Of a DNA stretch of 64,000 nt, positions 45,583 to 54,578 are shown one piece after another. Position 1 is the stretch's first letter, and each line of letters starts with the position of its first letter. Source of the DNA: Mesorhizobium sp. GTDB lineage: Bacteria; Pseudomonadota; Alphaproteobacteria; Rhizobiales; Rhizobiaceae. Location of the stretch: assembly GCA_004020315.1 (NCBI GenBank), contig SAQG01000010.1, positions 62,001 to 126,000 of the forward strand. Reading direction: 5' to 3'. Below the pieces are notes generated by a model that searched no databases, was not told the DNA's origin, and saw nothing but the letters and a program-made list of their open reading frames with translations. The position numbers and the translations under genes are program-made.

Positions 45583-46053
45583 CTACCCCATCTTCACCAG
45601 CACGGCGCTTTCGAACTCGATGACCTTGTCGCCGGTCGAATCGAAGGCCTCCGAGCGAAGGGTGAGCAGCCGCCAGCCCGGCCGCGATGCGATGGGGCGG
45701 TGGGCAAGCGCGGTGCGGGTGAAGGTCACGGTTTCTCCGGCATAGACGGGCTTCGGCCATTTGAGGTTCTTGAAGCCGGGCGAGGGGCCGAATTCGGGTG
45801 CGGGCCCAGCGCCGGCCCAGCGGGCGCCCTCGGCCTCCACGCCCGTCTCGAGGTTCAATTTCATCCAGGTTGCAGCTGTGTGCCAGCCGGAGGCGCACAG
45901 GCCGCCGAAGACGCTGTACTTCGCCGCCTCTTCGTCGAGGTGGAATATCTGCGGATCGTATTTCCTGGCGAACGCCTTGATCGCCTCGGATTCGAATTTG
46001 TGCGACCCGAGGGTGACGGTGACGCCGATGCAGAAGAACTCGTCGAGGCTCAC
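45583..46053 (-). CDS. MaoC-like dehydratase-fold protein, second of pair
   Basis: A 156-residue hot-dog-fold protein with the hydratase motif region YDPQIFHLDEEAAK near residue 33 and GLCASGWHTAA. It starts at GTG 46053, overlapping the upstream MaoC-like gene by four bases. The two proteins are similar to each other, so they may form a heterodimer. They could act on (R)-hydroxyacyl-CoA or a related thioester; the substrate is unknown. Confidence 0.85.
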   Translation of the reverse strand: MSLDEFFCIGVTVTLGSHKFESEAIKAFARKYDPQIFHLDEEAAKYSVFGGLCASGWHTAATWMKLNLETGVEAEGARWAGAGPAPEFGPSPGFKNLKWPKPVYAGETVTFTRTALAHRPIASRPGWRLLTLRSEAFDSTGDKVIEFESAVLVKMG

Positions 46054-46511
46054 GTGCTGGCCCCTCGGGTCAGGAACATGACCGTGTTCTCGAGTTCGAA
46101 GACGCCTTCGCCACGCTGGTTGAAAAGCTCGCTGCGCATGGTGACGAGGCCGAGCTGGGGCTTGGATCTGGACAGGCGCTTGGCAAGGACGGTGGTGTTG
46201 CCGCTCAAGATGTCGCCGGCCAGCACCGGCTTCTTCCACCGGACCTGGTCGACGCCGGGGGCGCCTTGCGAGGTCGAGTCCAGCAGGAACGCGTCGCACA
46301 GCATGCGCATGAACATCGCGCAGGTGTGCCAGCCGGAGGCCGCCAGCCCGCCAAGGATGCTGGCCTTGCCCGCCGCCTCATCGAGATGCATCGGCTGCGC
46401 ATCGAACTCTTGCGCGAATTCGATGATCTCGGCCGCACTCACCAGCTTCGTGCCGAGGTCGAGCGAGGCGCCCTCGACGAAATCCTCATAGGCCCAAGTT
46501 TTTCCGCTCAT
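46050..46511 (-). CDS. MaoC-like dehydratase-fold protein, first of pair
   Basis: A 153-residue hot-dog-fold protein with FDAQPMHLDEAAGK and GLAASGWHTCAMFM matching its neighbour. ATG 46511 gives the normal N-terminus. A 19-base copy of the start region lies 23 bases upstream and opens a micro-ORF whose stop overlaps this ATG. It is translationally coupled to the following gene. Confidence 0.85.
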   Translation of the reverse strand: MSGKTWAYEDFVEGASLDLGTKLVSAAEIIEFAQEFDAQPMHLDEAAGKASILGGLAASGWHTCAMFMRMLCDAFLLDSTSQGAPGVDQVRWKKPVLAGDILSGNTTVLAKRLSRSKPQLGLVTMRSELFNQRGEGVFELENTVMFLTRGAST

Positions 46512-46668
46512 GGTCTGGAATTCTCTCCGCTCATGCTCTGGAATCCGGTTCAAGATTGTACGATCGCCACGGATCGGGATTCCCGGATGGAGGCGGGGCG
46601 CAATTTGGTCAAGTAATTTCTGGTGCGCCAGGGCTATCGCGCCCAACGGAACAGAAGCTCCGGAGGCT

Positions 46669-47643
46669 CTACAGCCAGCCGCGGCGGCGGAAATACCAGA
46701 AAGGCAGGATCGCCGATAGGATCATCAAGCCGATGGCGAAGGGATAGCCGAAATGCCAGTTCAGCTCGGGCATGACATTGAAATTCATGCCGTAGATCGA
46801 AGCGACCAGCGTCGGCGGCAGGAAGATGACCGCGGCGACGGAGAAGATCTTGATGATGGCGTTCTGCTCGATCGAGATCATGCCGAGCGTCGCGTCGAGC
46901 AGGAAGTTGATCTTCTGCGAAAGGAAGGTGGCATGGTCGGCGAGCGACAGCACATCTCGCGACAAGGTCTTGATGCGCGCGCGGATGTCCTTGCTCATCT
47001 TGGTCTGGGTCGAGGCGTGGGTGAGGAAGCCGGCGAGCCGCTGCAGCGAGATCAGGCTGTCGCGGATCGAGGAGGCGATGTCCTCCTTGCGGCCGATGGC
47101 CTTCAGCAATTCCTGGAAGTCGCGGTTGCGCTTGGAAGCCTTGGTCGAGCTTGCCTGGAAGACGTCGCGTGAGATCGTCTCGATGTCACGGCCGGCGCGT
47201 TCCAGAATGTCGGCGAGGCGGTCGACGATCGCCTCCAGCAGGCCGATCAGGATGGTGTCGCCGCTGGTGCAGCCGGTCGCCACCTTCTCGGCGCGCAGCG
47301 GAAAGGTCTTGAAGGCCTTCGGTTCGTGGTAGCGCACGGTGATGAGCCTGTTGCCGGCCAGCACGAAGGTGACCGGCGACATCAGGGGATCGTCGGCCTC
47401 GGTCTGGGCCGGCAGAATGGCGGTCATGAAATAGGCGCCGTCCTCGACATAGAGGCGGCTCGAAATCTCGATCTCCTCCATCTCTTCGCGGGTCGGAATG
47501 GCAACACCGAGCCAGGCCTCGATGGTCGCTTCCTCTTCCTTTGTCGGGCTCACAAGGTCGGCCCAGACGACGTTGTCGGTGCTTGCCAAGAGATCGTCGG
47601 CGGGGCGCAGGCGATCATTGTCCACGACGAATGCCTTGATCAT
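46669..47643 (-). CDS. corA: CorA-family magnesium/divalent cation transporter
   Basis: A 324-residue channel-type transporter. A long soluble N-terminal funnel is followed by two C-terminal membrane segments with the YGMNFNVMPELNWHFGYP loop carrying the GMN signature. A basic tail (YFRRRGW) follows. Mg is the usual substrate; Co or Ni transport cannot be excluded. It stands alone. Confidence 0.93.
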   Translation of the reverse strand: MIKAFVVDNDRLRPADDLLASTDNVVWADLVSPTKEEEATIEAWLGVAIPTREEMEEIEISSRLYVEDGAYFMTAILPAQTEADDPLMSPVTFVLAGNRLITVRYHEPKAFKTFPLRAEKVATGCTSGDTILIGLLEAIVDRLADILERAGRDIETISRDVFQASSTKASKRNRDFQELLKAIGRKEDIASSIRDSLISLQRLAGFLTHASTQTKMSKDIRARIKTLSRDVLSLADHATFLSQKINFLLDATLGMISIEQNAIIKIFSVAAVIFLPPTLVASIYGMNFNVMPELNWHFGYPFAIGLMILSAILPFWYFRRRGWL

Positions 47644-47827
47644 CGCCGGGTCTCCCTTGCTGAGGCCAAAAGGATGGGTTCGAACGGGCGCGTCGTTTCG
47701 GATTGCACGGGACAGGTGCTCTCGAAGAAAGCACGGGCCGGGTGCAGACGCCCCTTAGACCGGGCATTGCGGGCAGTCAAGCCGCGCGAAAAGGGGCCTG
47801 TGCGGCCTTGCACGAGGCTGCGATCGC

Positions 47828-47852
47828 GCCGGCGGCCATGATGGCTGCCGGC
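47828..47852 (-). terminator. Hairpin after ychF
   Basis: Twelve-base arms GCCGGCGGCCAT/ATGGCTGCCGGC with one mismatched pair, 16 bases past the ychF stop on the minus strand. It lacks a T tail, so it may be a stabilising hairpin or a factor-dependent terminator. Confidence 0.45.
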
Positions 47853-47867
47853 GGGCCGTCGGTCAGG

Positions 47868-48971
47868 TCAGGTGTTGAACTTGAACAGCATGATGTCGCC
47901 GTCCTGGACGACATACTCCTTGCCTTCGTCGCGCGCCTTGCCGGCTTCCTTGGCCGCCACTTCGCCGCCCAACGTAACGAAGTCGTTGTAGGCGATGGTC
48001 TGGGCGCGGATGAAGCCGCGCTCGAAATCGGTGTGGATGACGCCTGCCGCCTGCGGCGCTTTGGCACCCTTGTGCACGGTCCAGGCGCGCGTCTCCTTCG
48101 GCCCGACGGTGAAATAGGTGATGAGCTGCAGCAGCTCGTAGCCGGCGCGGATCACCTTGTTCAAGCCGGGTTCATCGAGGCCCAGCGTCGCGAGGAATTC
48201 CATTTCCTCTTCGTCGCTGAGATGCGCGACCTCGGCTTCGATCGCCGCCGAAATCACCACGGTGCGGGCGCCCTGCGCGGCAGCCATCTGCTCGACCGCT
48301 TTGGTGTGCGCATTGCCGGTGGCAGCATCGGCCTCGGCGACATTGCAGACATAGAGCACGGGGTGCGATGTCAGCAGGTTCAGCCCCTGCAGGATGCGCA
48401 GATCCTCCGCGGAGATACCATTGAGCAGGATGCGGGCTGGCTTGCCGGCCTGCAGGAGCTCAAGAGCGGCTTCCATCATCGGAAGCACGGTCAGCGCCTC
48501 CTTGTCCTTGCCGGAAGCGCGCTTGCGGAACTGCACGATGCGGCGCTCGAGACTGTCGAGATCGGCGAGCATCAGCTCGGTCTCGACGGTCTCGGCGTCG
48601 GCGACGGGATCGATGCGGCCTTCGACATGGGTGATGTCGTCATCCTCGAAGCAACGCAGCACATGGACGATGGCGTCGACCTCGCGGATGTTGGCCAGGA
48701 ACTGGTTGCCCAGTCCTTCGCCCTTCGAGGCGCCGCGCACCAGGCCGGCGATGTCGACGAAGGAGATGCGTGTCGGGATGATCTCCTTCGACTTGCCGAT
48801 CGCCGCGATCTTCTGCAGGCGGGGGTCGGGCACCGCCACCTCGCCGGTATTCGGTTCGATGGTGCAGAACGGATAGTTGGCGGCCTGCGCCGCCGCCGTC
48901 CTGGTCAGCGCGTTGAAAAGCGTCGACTTGCCGACGTTGGGCAAGCCAACGATGCCGCATTTGAAACCCAT
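47868..48971 (-). CDS. ychF: Redox-regulated ribosome-binding ATPase YchF
   Basis: A 367-residue Obg-family P-loop protein that uses ATP. Walker A GLPNVGKSTLFNAL begins at about residue 8, and the SFVDIAGLVRGASKGEGLG switch follows. The C-terminal TGS-like domain ends in YVVQDGDIMLFKFN. It is in line with pth and rplY, 97 bases after pth, which is the usual gene order. Confidence 0.96.
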   Translation of the reverse strand: MGFKCGIVGLPNVGKSTLFNALTRTAAAQAANYPFCTIEPNTGEVAVPDPRLQKIAAIGKSKEIIPTRISFVDIAGLVRGASKGEGLGNQFLANIREVDAIVHVLRCFEDDDITHVEGRIDPVADAETVETELMLADLDSLERRIVQFRKRASGKDKEALTVLPMMEAALELLQAGKPARILLNGISAEDLRILQGLNLLTSHPVLYVCNVAEADAATGNAHTKAVEQMAAAQGARTVVISAAIEAEVAHLSDEEEMEFLATLGLDEPGLNKVIRAGYELLQLITYFTVGPKETRAWTVHKGAKAPQAAGVIHTDFERGFIRAQTIAYNDFVTLGGEVAAKEAGKARDEGKEYVVQDGDIMLFKFNT

Positions 48972-49068
48972 TTTTATCCGGTCCTATCGGGAAATCGAAA
49001 TTTGATGAGGGCTATGGGCGAAAGGGGTGACGAACGTCAAGCCCTGCAGCCCCGATCCGTGGCTAGAC

Positions 49069-49800
49069 TCAATCCCTGCCGCCAAACAGCTTCTTCAGCA
49101 TGGCGGCCATCGGGCCGGTTTCGGGCAGCTTGGCCGCCGGCTGCTGCGGCCGCGCCTGGCGAACGTGGCTTTGTGCTTTTGGCGCCTTGGGTGGCGGGCG
49201 GTCGTCGTCGCCTGTCGGCGTAAGCTTGTCGCGCAAGGCCAGCGTCACGTGATTCATGAAGGAATTGTCGTCGCCCTTGGCAAGCAGTCCGACATCGTCG
49301 GCGATGGTGTCGAGCAGCACATCCAGCCACTCGCGGTCGCTTTTGGCGAAATCGCCAAGCACATGACCATGCACCATTTCCTTGACGCCGGGGTGGCCGA
49401 CGCCAATGCGCACGCGGCGGAAATCCTTGCCGACATGCTGGTCGAGCGAGCGGATACCATTGTGGCCACCGGAACCGCCACCGACCTTGACCCGCACCTT
49501 GCCGGCGGCAAGGTCGATCTCATCATAGAAAACCGTCAGCGCCGAAGGGCCGAGCTTGTAAAAGCGCAGGGCTTCGCCGACCGACTGGCCGGACAGGTTC
49601 ATGAAGGTCTGCGGCTTGATCAGGATGACCTTTTCGCCGGCAAGCGCGCCTTCGGCGATCAGGCCCTGGAACTTCTTCGACCAGGGCGAAAAGGAATGGC
49701 GGCGGGCGATTGCGTCCGCCGCCATGAAGCCGACATTGTGCCGGTTGTTGGCGTATTTCGCGCCCGGATTGCCGAGGCCTGCAAACAGCAGCATCGTCAC
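49069..49800 (-). CDS. pth: Peptidyl-tRNA hydrolase
   Basis: A 243-residue enzyme that frees tRNA from peptidyl-tRNA. It has the [20 protein letters not shown] start (catalytic His and Asn) and [20 protein letters not shown]. Residues beyond about 195 form a low-complexity Pro/Gln/Lys tail typical of alphaproteobacterial Pth. It starts 17 bases after rplY. Confidence 0.96.
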   Translation of the reverse strand: MTMLLFAGLGNPGAKYANNRHNVGFMAADAIARRHSFSPWSKKFQGLIAEGALAGEKVILIKPQTFMNLSGQSVGEALRFYKLGPSALTVFYDEIDLAAGKVRVKVGGGSGGHNGIRSLDQHVGKDFRRVRIGVGHPGVKEMVHGHVLGDFAKSDREWLDVLLDTIADDVGLLAKGDDNSFMNHVTLALRDKLTPTGDDDRPPPKAPKAQSHVRQARPQQPAAKLPETGPMAAMLKKLFGGRD

Positions 49801-49817
49801 CTCCGGGCGGAAAGGGA

Positions 49818-50462
49818 TTACTTCTCTTCGTCGGCAGGAGCCGCCGCTTCGGGTTCAGCCGCTTCGACCGTCTCTTCCGCTTCCGGCTTCATCGCCGAGG
49901 AGCCGGCAATGGTCGCGACGGTGAAGTCGCGGTCGGAGATCACCGGCTTGACGCCGGCCGGCAGCTTGATCGCCGAGATATGGATCGAATCGCCGATATC
50001 GGTGCCGGTGAGATCGACGGTGATGAATTCCGGGATCGCATTGGCCGGGCAGTGGAACTCGACCTCGTGACGCACGATGTTGAGCACGCCGCCGCGCTTG
50101 ATGCCGGGCGACTTGTCCTCGTTGATGAAGTGGACCGGCACGTCGACATTGACTTCGGTGTCCTTGCCGATGCGCAGGAAGTCGACATGGACCGGGAAGT
50201 CCTTGACCGGGTCGAGTTGGTAGTCCTTTGGCAGGACCTGGATCTTCTTGCCGTCGACATCGATCGTGGCGATCGTGGTCAGGAACCCGCCGCCATGGAT
50301 CTTGTAGTAGATGTCCTTGTAGGTGAGGGCAATCGCCAGGGGAGGCTGCTTGTCACCGTAAATTACTGCAGGCACTTTACCGTTGCGGCGAACTGCACGG
50401 GCGGACCCCTTACCGACCTGTTCGCGCGCTTCGGCCTTGAGCTCGTAAGTATCTTGGCTCAT
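49818..50462 (-). CDS. rplY: 50S ribosomal protein L25/general stress protein Ctc
   Basis: A 214-residue long-form L25 that binds 5S rRNA. The N-terminal L25 domain ([20 protein letters not shown]) is followed by the CTC beta domain ([18 protein letters not shown]) and an acidic Ala/Glu tail. AAAGGAAA precedes ATG 50462. First gene of rplY-pth-ychF. Confidence 0.96.
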   Translation of the reverse strand: MSQDTYELKAEAREQVGKGSARAVRRNGKVPAVIYGDKQPPLAIALTYKDIYYKIHGGGFLTTIATIDVDGKKIQVLPKDYQLDPVKDFPVHVDFLRIGKDTEVNVDVPVHFINEDKSPGIKRGGVLNIVRHEVEFHCPANAIPEFITVDLTGTDIGDSIHISAIKLPAGVKPVISDRDFTVATIAGSSAMKPEAEETVEAAEPEAAAPADEEK

Positions 50463-50763
50463 GGCATTTCCTTTCGCGTTGTTCTGGAGCGTTCGCGGCC
50501 AGCGAGATACCTGGGCCGTAAACGTCGAAAGCCGTCATGGCCTTACATGATCTGGTCCAAAATCTTTTTGGGATCACGTTAGGCCGGACAGCCTTCCGCC
50601 GCGTTGCCTCCAAGGGTGTCTACGCGGGTGGCGGCTCTATAGCGGAAGGTGGGGCGGGGTGCAAGCCAGAGGCGGGTGGGCAGCGTCTCGCTTGAATTTC
50701 GGCGTTGCGCCCATTTTCAGACTTTTGGATCGTGTCTTGAAAGCCGACCGCAATCGATCAGTG
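50463..50763. other. Upstream region of rplY
   Basis: 301 bases without a credible gene. It should hold the rplY promoter. It includes a REP-like palindrome at 50548-50576; nothing else was recognised. Confidence 0.5.
50548..50576. repeat. REP-like palindrome
   Basis: TGATC/GATCA ends enclose CCAAAA..TTTTTGG. It is related in layout to the elements at 43819-43867 and 60469-60512. Confidence 0.55.
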
Positions 50764-51267
50764 TCAGACCGGAAACAGGAGTGCCGAAAGCACCGCAGCG
50801 ACATACAGTCCGACCCCGAAGCACAGATGAGTCATGAGGCCGCGCAGACGCGCGGTGTGCGGATTGGGAGTTTTCGAGGCTGCAACTCCGGCTCCAAAAG
50901 CTGGCTGCATTATGAAGAATGGAGCGACAACCGTGGATATGCCGACAAGAAGGGCGGGAAGCAATGTCGGATGTCGAGCCCAGTTGAGGCCCCATACTGC
51001 CATCAACAATGCAGCAAAGACGATGCCGGTCGCGTAATGCACGACCCATCCAAGAGGCGTTTCGCCCCGAATTCGGGGAGCCTGCGCGATATTCGCATGC
51101 GCGAAACGTCCTCGCGGAAAGTGCCCGATCCAGCGGCCGACCCAGGCATAATCAAGCGACGGAATCGCGAACGCTCGCTTCAGAAACAGCCCCCAAAGAT
51201 CCATCACCGCCGTCGCCCCCGTTCCGATCGCGGCTGCGCGGACAACGAACTCCAACTGCTCGTTCAT
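50764..51267 (-). CDS. DUF2938 family membrane protein
   Basis: A 167-residue protein recognised as DUF2938, with about four membrane segments (ATAVMDLWGLFLKRAF region; GWVVHYATGIVFAALLMAVW; LLPALLVGISTVVAPFFIM; C-terminal GVGLYVAAVLSALLF). Function unknown. It is divergent from the ArsR-rhodanese regulator with a short AT-rich region between, so it is probably that regulator's target. Confidence 0.85.
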   Translation of the reverse strand: MNEQLEFVVRAAAIGTGATAVMDLWGLFLKRAFAIPSLDYAWVGRWIGHFPRGRFAHANIAQAPRIRGETPLGWVVHYATGIVFAALLMAVWGLNWARHPTLLPALLVGISTVVAPFFIMQPAFGAGVAASKTPNPHTARLRGLMTHLCFGVGLYVAAVLSALLFPV

Positions 51268-51332
51268 TTCTATGCTCCCGGCTTGTCGCTTCCGTCTTGA
51301 GCGTCAGACACTAGCCGATTAAAATCATTCAT

Positions 51333-51344
51333 TCAATGTATTGA
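51333..51344. promoter_or_regulatory. Candidate ArsR-type operator
   Basis: TCAATGTATTGA, an AT-rich dyad, followed by TGATTGATTGATAGATTGAT. It lies midway between the divergent DUF2938 and ArsR-rhodanese genes in an AT-rich stretch unlike its surroundings. The binding protein is inferred from position. Confidence 0.5.
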
Positions 51345-51375
51345 TTGATTGATAGATTGATGGTAGCCGTGCGAT

Positions 51376-52053
51376 ATGAAAAACGCAGATGTCCATCATC
51401 CGATCTTTGACGAAATAGCGGATCTCGCCCGCACGCTGGGACATGCACACCGGCTGGTTCTTCTCCGCCACATTGCCGACGGCGAACTTGCTGTGGAGCA
51501 GCTGACACAACTTTCCGGGATTGCGCTGGCCAACACGTCACAGCATCTTCAACACCTCAAGCGCGCCGGCTTGGTGCAGACCCGGCGCGACGGGAAACGC
51601 GTGCTCTATCGTTTGGCAGATGGCCCGATCGAAAACGTGCTCACGGCCCTGCGAAGCCTTGCGAACCATAGGCGCGAGCAAATCCGCGAGCTCATCAACG
51701 ACACTATGAGCCGGCCGGACAGGCTGGAGAACATCTCGCGCGAGGAACTTGTGCGCCGCATGCGGGACGACGAAATCGTGCTGCTCGATGTCCGGCCGCA
51801 GGAGGAATACGCGGCGGGGCATTTGCCGGGTGCGATCAACATTCCCGTGGGTGAGCTGGAAGAACGGCTTGCGGAGCTTCCACGAGAGAAGGTCATCGTC
51901 GCCTATTGCCGGGGTGTCCAGTGCGTTCTCTCTGCCGACGCGCTGGCAATCCTGAGGGCGCGAGGCTGGGCCTCACGCCGGTTCGAAGGCGGCTTTCCCG
52001 AGTGGCTGACCCCAAGCCTTGATGTCGACGGCATGGACTACGAAAGCGGCTGA
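51376..52053 (+). CDS. ArsR-type regulator fused to rhodanese domain
   Basis: A 225-residue fusion. Residues 15-100 form an ArsR winged helix (AVEQLTQLSGIALANTSQHL, then QHLKRAGLVQTRRDGKRVLY). Residues 120-215 form a rhodanese domain with active-site Cys in VAYCRGVQCVLSADAL and the usual EEYAAGHLPGAINIP entry motif. It may sense persulfide or sulfur species through the rhodanese Cys. Its likely targets are DUF2938 (divergent) and the damaged MFS gene that follows. Confidence 0.9.
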   Translation: MKNADVHHPIFDEIADLARTLGHAHRLVLLRHIADGELAVEQLTQLSGIALANTSQHLQHLKRAGLVQTRRDGKRVLYRLADGPIENVLTALRSLANHRREQIRELINDTMSRPDRLENISREELVRRMRDDEIVLLDVRPQEEYAAGHLPGAINIPVGELEERLAELPREKVIVAYCRGVQCVLSADALAILRARGWASRRFEGGFPEWLTPSLDVDGMDYESG

Positions 52054-52181
52054 CAGCCGCCGAGGCCGGCGTCGCCGGCGTCGCCGGCCAAAGCCCCGAA
52101 ATGATCGAACTTAGAACCGCTGCCCCAGTGAATGCCTGCGGCAGCTGGACGGCGCGTGCCGGAAGCATGGAAGGGAAGCCA

Positions 52182-53060
52182 ATGGAGACCTATTCGCAAA
52201 CAAGCAGTGGAAGCGGCATTTCGGAAGGGAAGACACGCCTGGCTTTCACAATGCTCGCCACGGTACAAGCCACGCTGATCTTCACGATCGCGCTGATCAT
52301 GGTGCCGCTGCCGAAGATCGCCAGCGACTTCGGCCTCATTTCCACGGATCTGTTGCTGCTTCAGGTCGCCTACGGACTGCCTTTCAGCGGCCTGCTTCTG
52401 TTCGGCGGCCGACTGGCTGACCGCTATGGTGGCCGGCGCATGTTCGTGCTGGGGCTGGCGGTTTTCGGTGCCGCCTCACTCGTTGCCGCCTTCGCGCCAA
52501 GTTACGGCGTGCTGGTGGCGATGCGCTGTGGTCAAGGGATCGGCGGCGCCATGACCGCGCCTGCTGCGATGGCCGTCCTGCGCGCGCTTATTCCAGCTCC
52601 GGCTGCCTATAGCCGGGCGATGGCCACATGGGGCGGGGTTTCGGTCCTGGGCGCAATCGCGGGCTTCGTCGTCTCGGGCATTCTGACCACCTAGATCTCG
52701 TGGCGATGGATGTTCGCGGTCCCGGTTTTCGTGGCAATGGCCGCGCTGGCCACGACCTCCGTGTTGCTTCCGATGGATCGTGACGACAGGTCTGCTCATC
52801 GGCCAGGACTCGATCCCATCGGGGCATTGCTTGCCACCTTCGGAATCGCCGTGGGCAGCTATGGCCTGATTGCAAGCGGGGATCATCGCTGGATGTCGCT
52901 GCCAGTCATCGGTTCGCTTGTTGCCTCCGGCATTCTCCTTTCGGCTTTCGTGACGCTTGAGCGGAGGGTAAAGGACCCCCTGCTGCCACCCAGCTTCCTG
53001 GTCGATTCCTGCCGGATCAAGAGTGGTCGCCGCGATCAGCGCATTTAGAAAGCTTTGCAG
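52182..53060 (+). pseudogene. DHA2-type MFS exporter, nonsense mutation and truncation
   Basis: From ATG 52182 (GAAGGGAAG upstream) the product reads as a 14-span drug:H+ antiporter (GGRLADRYGGRRMFVLGLAV; AMRCGQGIGGAMTAPAAMAV). At 52692 an in-frame TAG replaces the Trp expected in the conserved TTWISWRWMF stretch. The same frame then continues (ISWRWMFAVPVFVAMAALAT) to PPSFLVDS. Near 53020 the frame shifts, and family similarity ends by about 53060, so roughly the C-terminal third or more is missing. It is downstream of the ArsR-rhodanese gene, its probable former regulator. Confidence 0.85.
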
Positions 53061-53198
53061 CACGTGACGGCAAAGTTGATCTGTGCCTGTTCTCACGCTC
53101 AAGGTGGGCAGGAAGAGGGCTGCTCCCGACCCCCCTCTACGGCGTTCGCCGCTGCCGAGGGCAATGACTTAGGGCGAGACCGAAATCCAACTGAAGTT

Positions 53199-54449
53199 TC
53201 ACCCGATCGCGGTCACTGCTTCGAGCTTCCTCGCCTCCTTCATGTTGGGAAGGAAAACCGTCAGCAGTCCGAGCAGCGGCAAATACGAGCAGACCTGAAA
53301 GACGAAGTCGATGCCTTTCATGTCGGCGACGACACCGAGCACAGCGGCGGCGATGCCGCCCATGCCGAAGGCGAAACCGAAGAAGATGCCGGCGATCATG
53401 CCGACCCGGCCGGGCACCAGTTCCTGCGCGAAGACGACGATGTTCGAGAAGGCCGACGACAGGATCAGGCCGATCAGCACCGTCAGGATCATCGTCCATT
53501 CGAAATTGGCGTAGGGCAGGGCCAGCGTAAAGGGCAGCACGCCGACGATAGAGAACCAGATCATCGCCTTCTGTCCGTAGCGGTCGCCGAACGGGCCGCC
53601 GAGCAGGATGCCCAGCGCCGAGGCGCCGAGGAACAGGAACAGCATGACCTGCGACATCTGCACCGAAACGCCGAACTTATCGATGGCGTAGAAAGTGTAG
53701 TAGCTGGCGAGGCTGGCTATGTAGGCGTTCTTGGTCAGCACCAGCAAGGTCAGCACCGCCAGCGCGCCCATCACTTTGCGGCGCGGGAAGGGCGAAACAA
53801 AGCCTGCCGTCTTGCGGTTGGCGAGCGAGGCGCGCAGCCGGCTGTACCAGCCGCCAACCCGCCACAGCACGATGATGCCGATCAGCGATCCGGCGGCAAA
53901 CCACGCTATGCTGGTCTGGCCGAAGGGTACGACGATGAAGGCAGCCAGCAGCGGCCCGATGGCCTGGCCGAAATTGCCGCCGACCTGGAACAGGGATTGC
54001 GCCAGGCCGAACCTGCCGCCCGAGGCGAAGCGGGCGATGCGCGAGGATTCCGGGTGGAAGATCGCCGAGCCGATGCCGATCAGCGACGCGCCGATCAGCA
54101 GCAGCCAATAGTGTCCGGCATAGGCCAGCACGATCAGACCGATCAGCGAGGACGCCATGCCGTAGGGCAGCGAATAGGGCATCGGCCGCTTGTCGGTGAC
54201 CATGCCGATCAGCGGCTGCAGCAATGACGCCGTCACCTGGAAGGTGAAGGTCAAAAGGCCGATCTGCCAGAAATCGAGACCGTAATTGTCCTTCAGCAGC
54301 GGATAGATGGCCGACAGCAGCGACTGCATGATGTCGTTGACACAATGGCAGAAGCTCACCGCAAGAATGACGCTGAAGGCCGTCGCTTGCGCCGAAGCAT
54401 GGCTGGCCGTCGCAGGCGTGGCAGCGGTGATGGCTGTCGTATCGGTCAA
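53199..54449 (-). CDS. MFS transporter, fosmidomycin-resistance (Fsr) type
   Basis: A 416-residue MFS protein with 12 spans. The N-terminus (FCHCVNDIMQSLLSAIYPLL) and MVTDKRPMPYSLPYGM loop are typical of Fsr-type exporters, along with FHPESSRIARFASGGRFG. Both halves are complete. It is divergent from an AraC regulator, which probably controls it. Drug specificity cannot be read from sequence. Confidence 0.87.
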   Translation of the reverse strand: MTDTTAITAATPATASHASAQATAFSVILAVSFCHCVNDIMQSLLSAIYPLLKDNYGLDFWQIGLLTFTFQVTASLLQPLIGMVTDKRPMPYSLPYGMASSLIGLIVLAYAGHYWLLLIGASLIGIGSAIFHPESSRIARFASGGRFGLAQSLFQVGGNFGQAIGPLLAAFIVVPFGQTSIAWFAAGSLIGIIVLWRVGGWYSRLRASLANRKTAGFVSPFPRRKVMGALAVLTLLVLTKNAYIASLASYYTFYAIDKFGVSVQMSQVMLFLFLGASALGILLGGPFGDRYGQKAMIWFSIVGVLPFTLALPYANFEWTMILTVLIGLILSSAFSNIVVFAQELVPGRVGMIAGIFFGFAFGMGGIAAAVLGVVADMKGIDFVFQVCSYLPLLGLLTVFLPNMKEARKLEAVTAIG

Positions 54450-54578
54450 GGCATGCTCCGTGGTCTTTTGGCGGGCGCTCCCGCAGGCGGCCTGATAGCG
54501 GGATTGCCTTATAAGTTACTTGCCGGGCGACTTCTTTCGTGGTTTGGTCCAATAGTTTCGCGAGTGGGCCATTACCCA

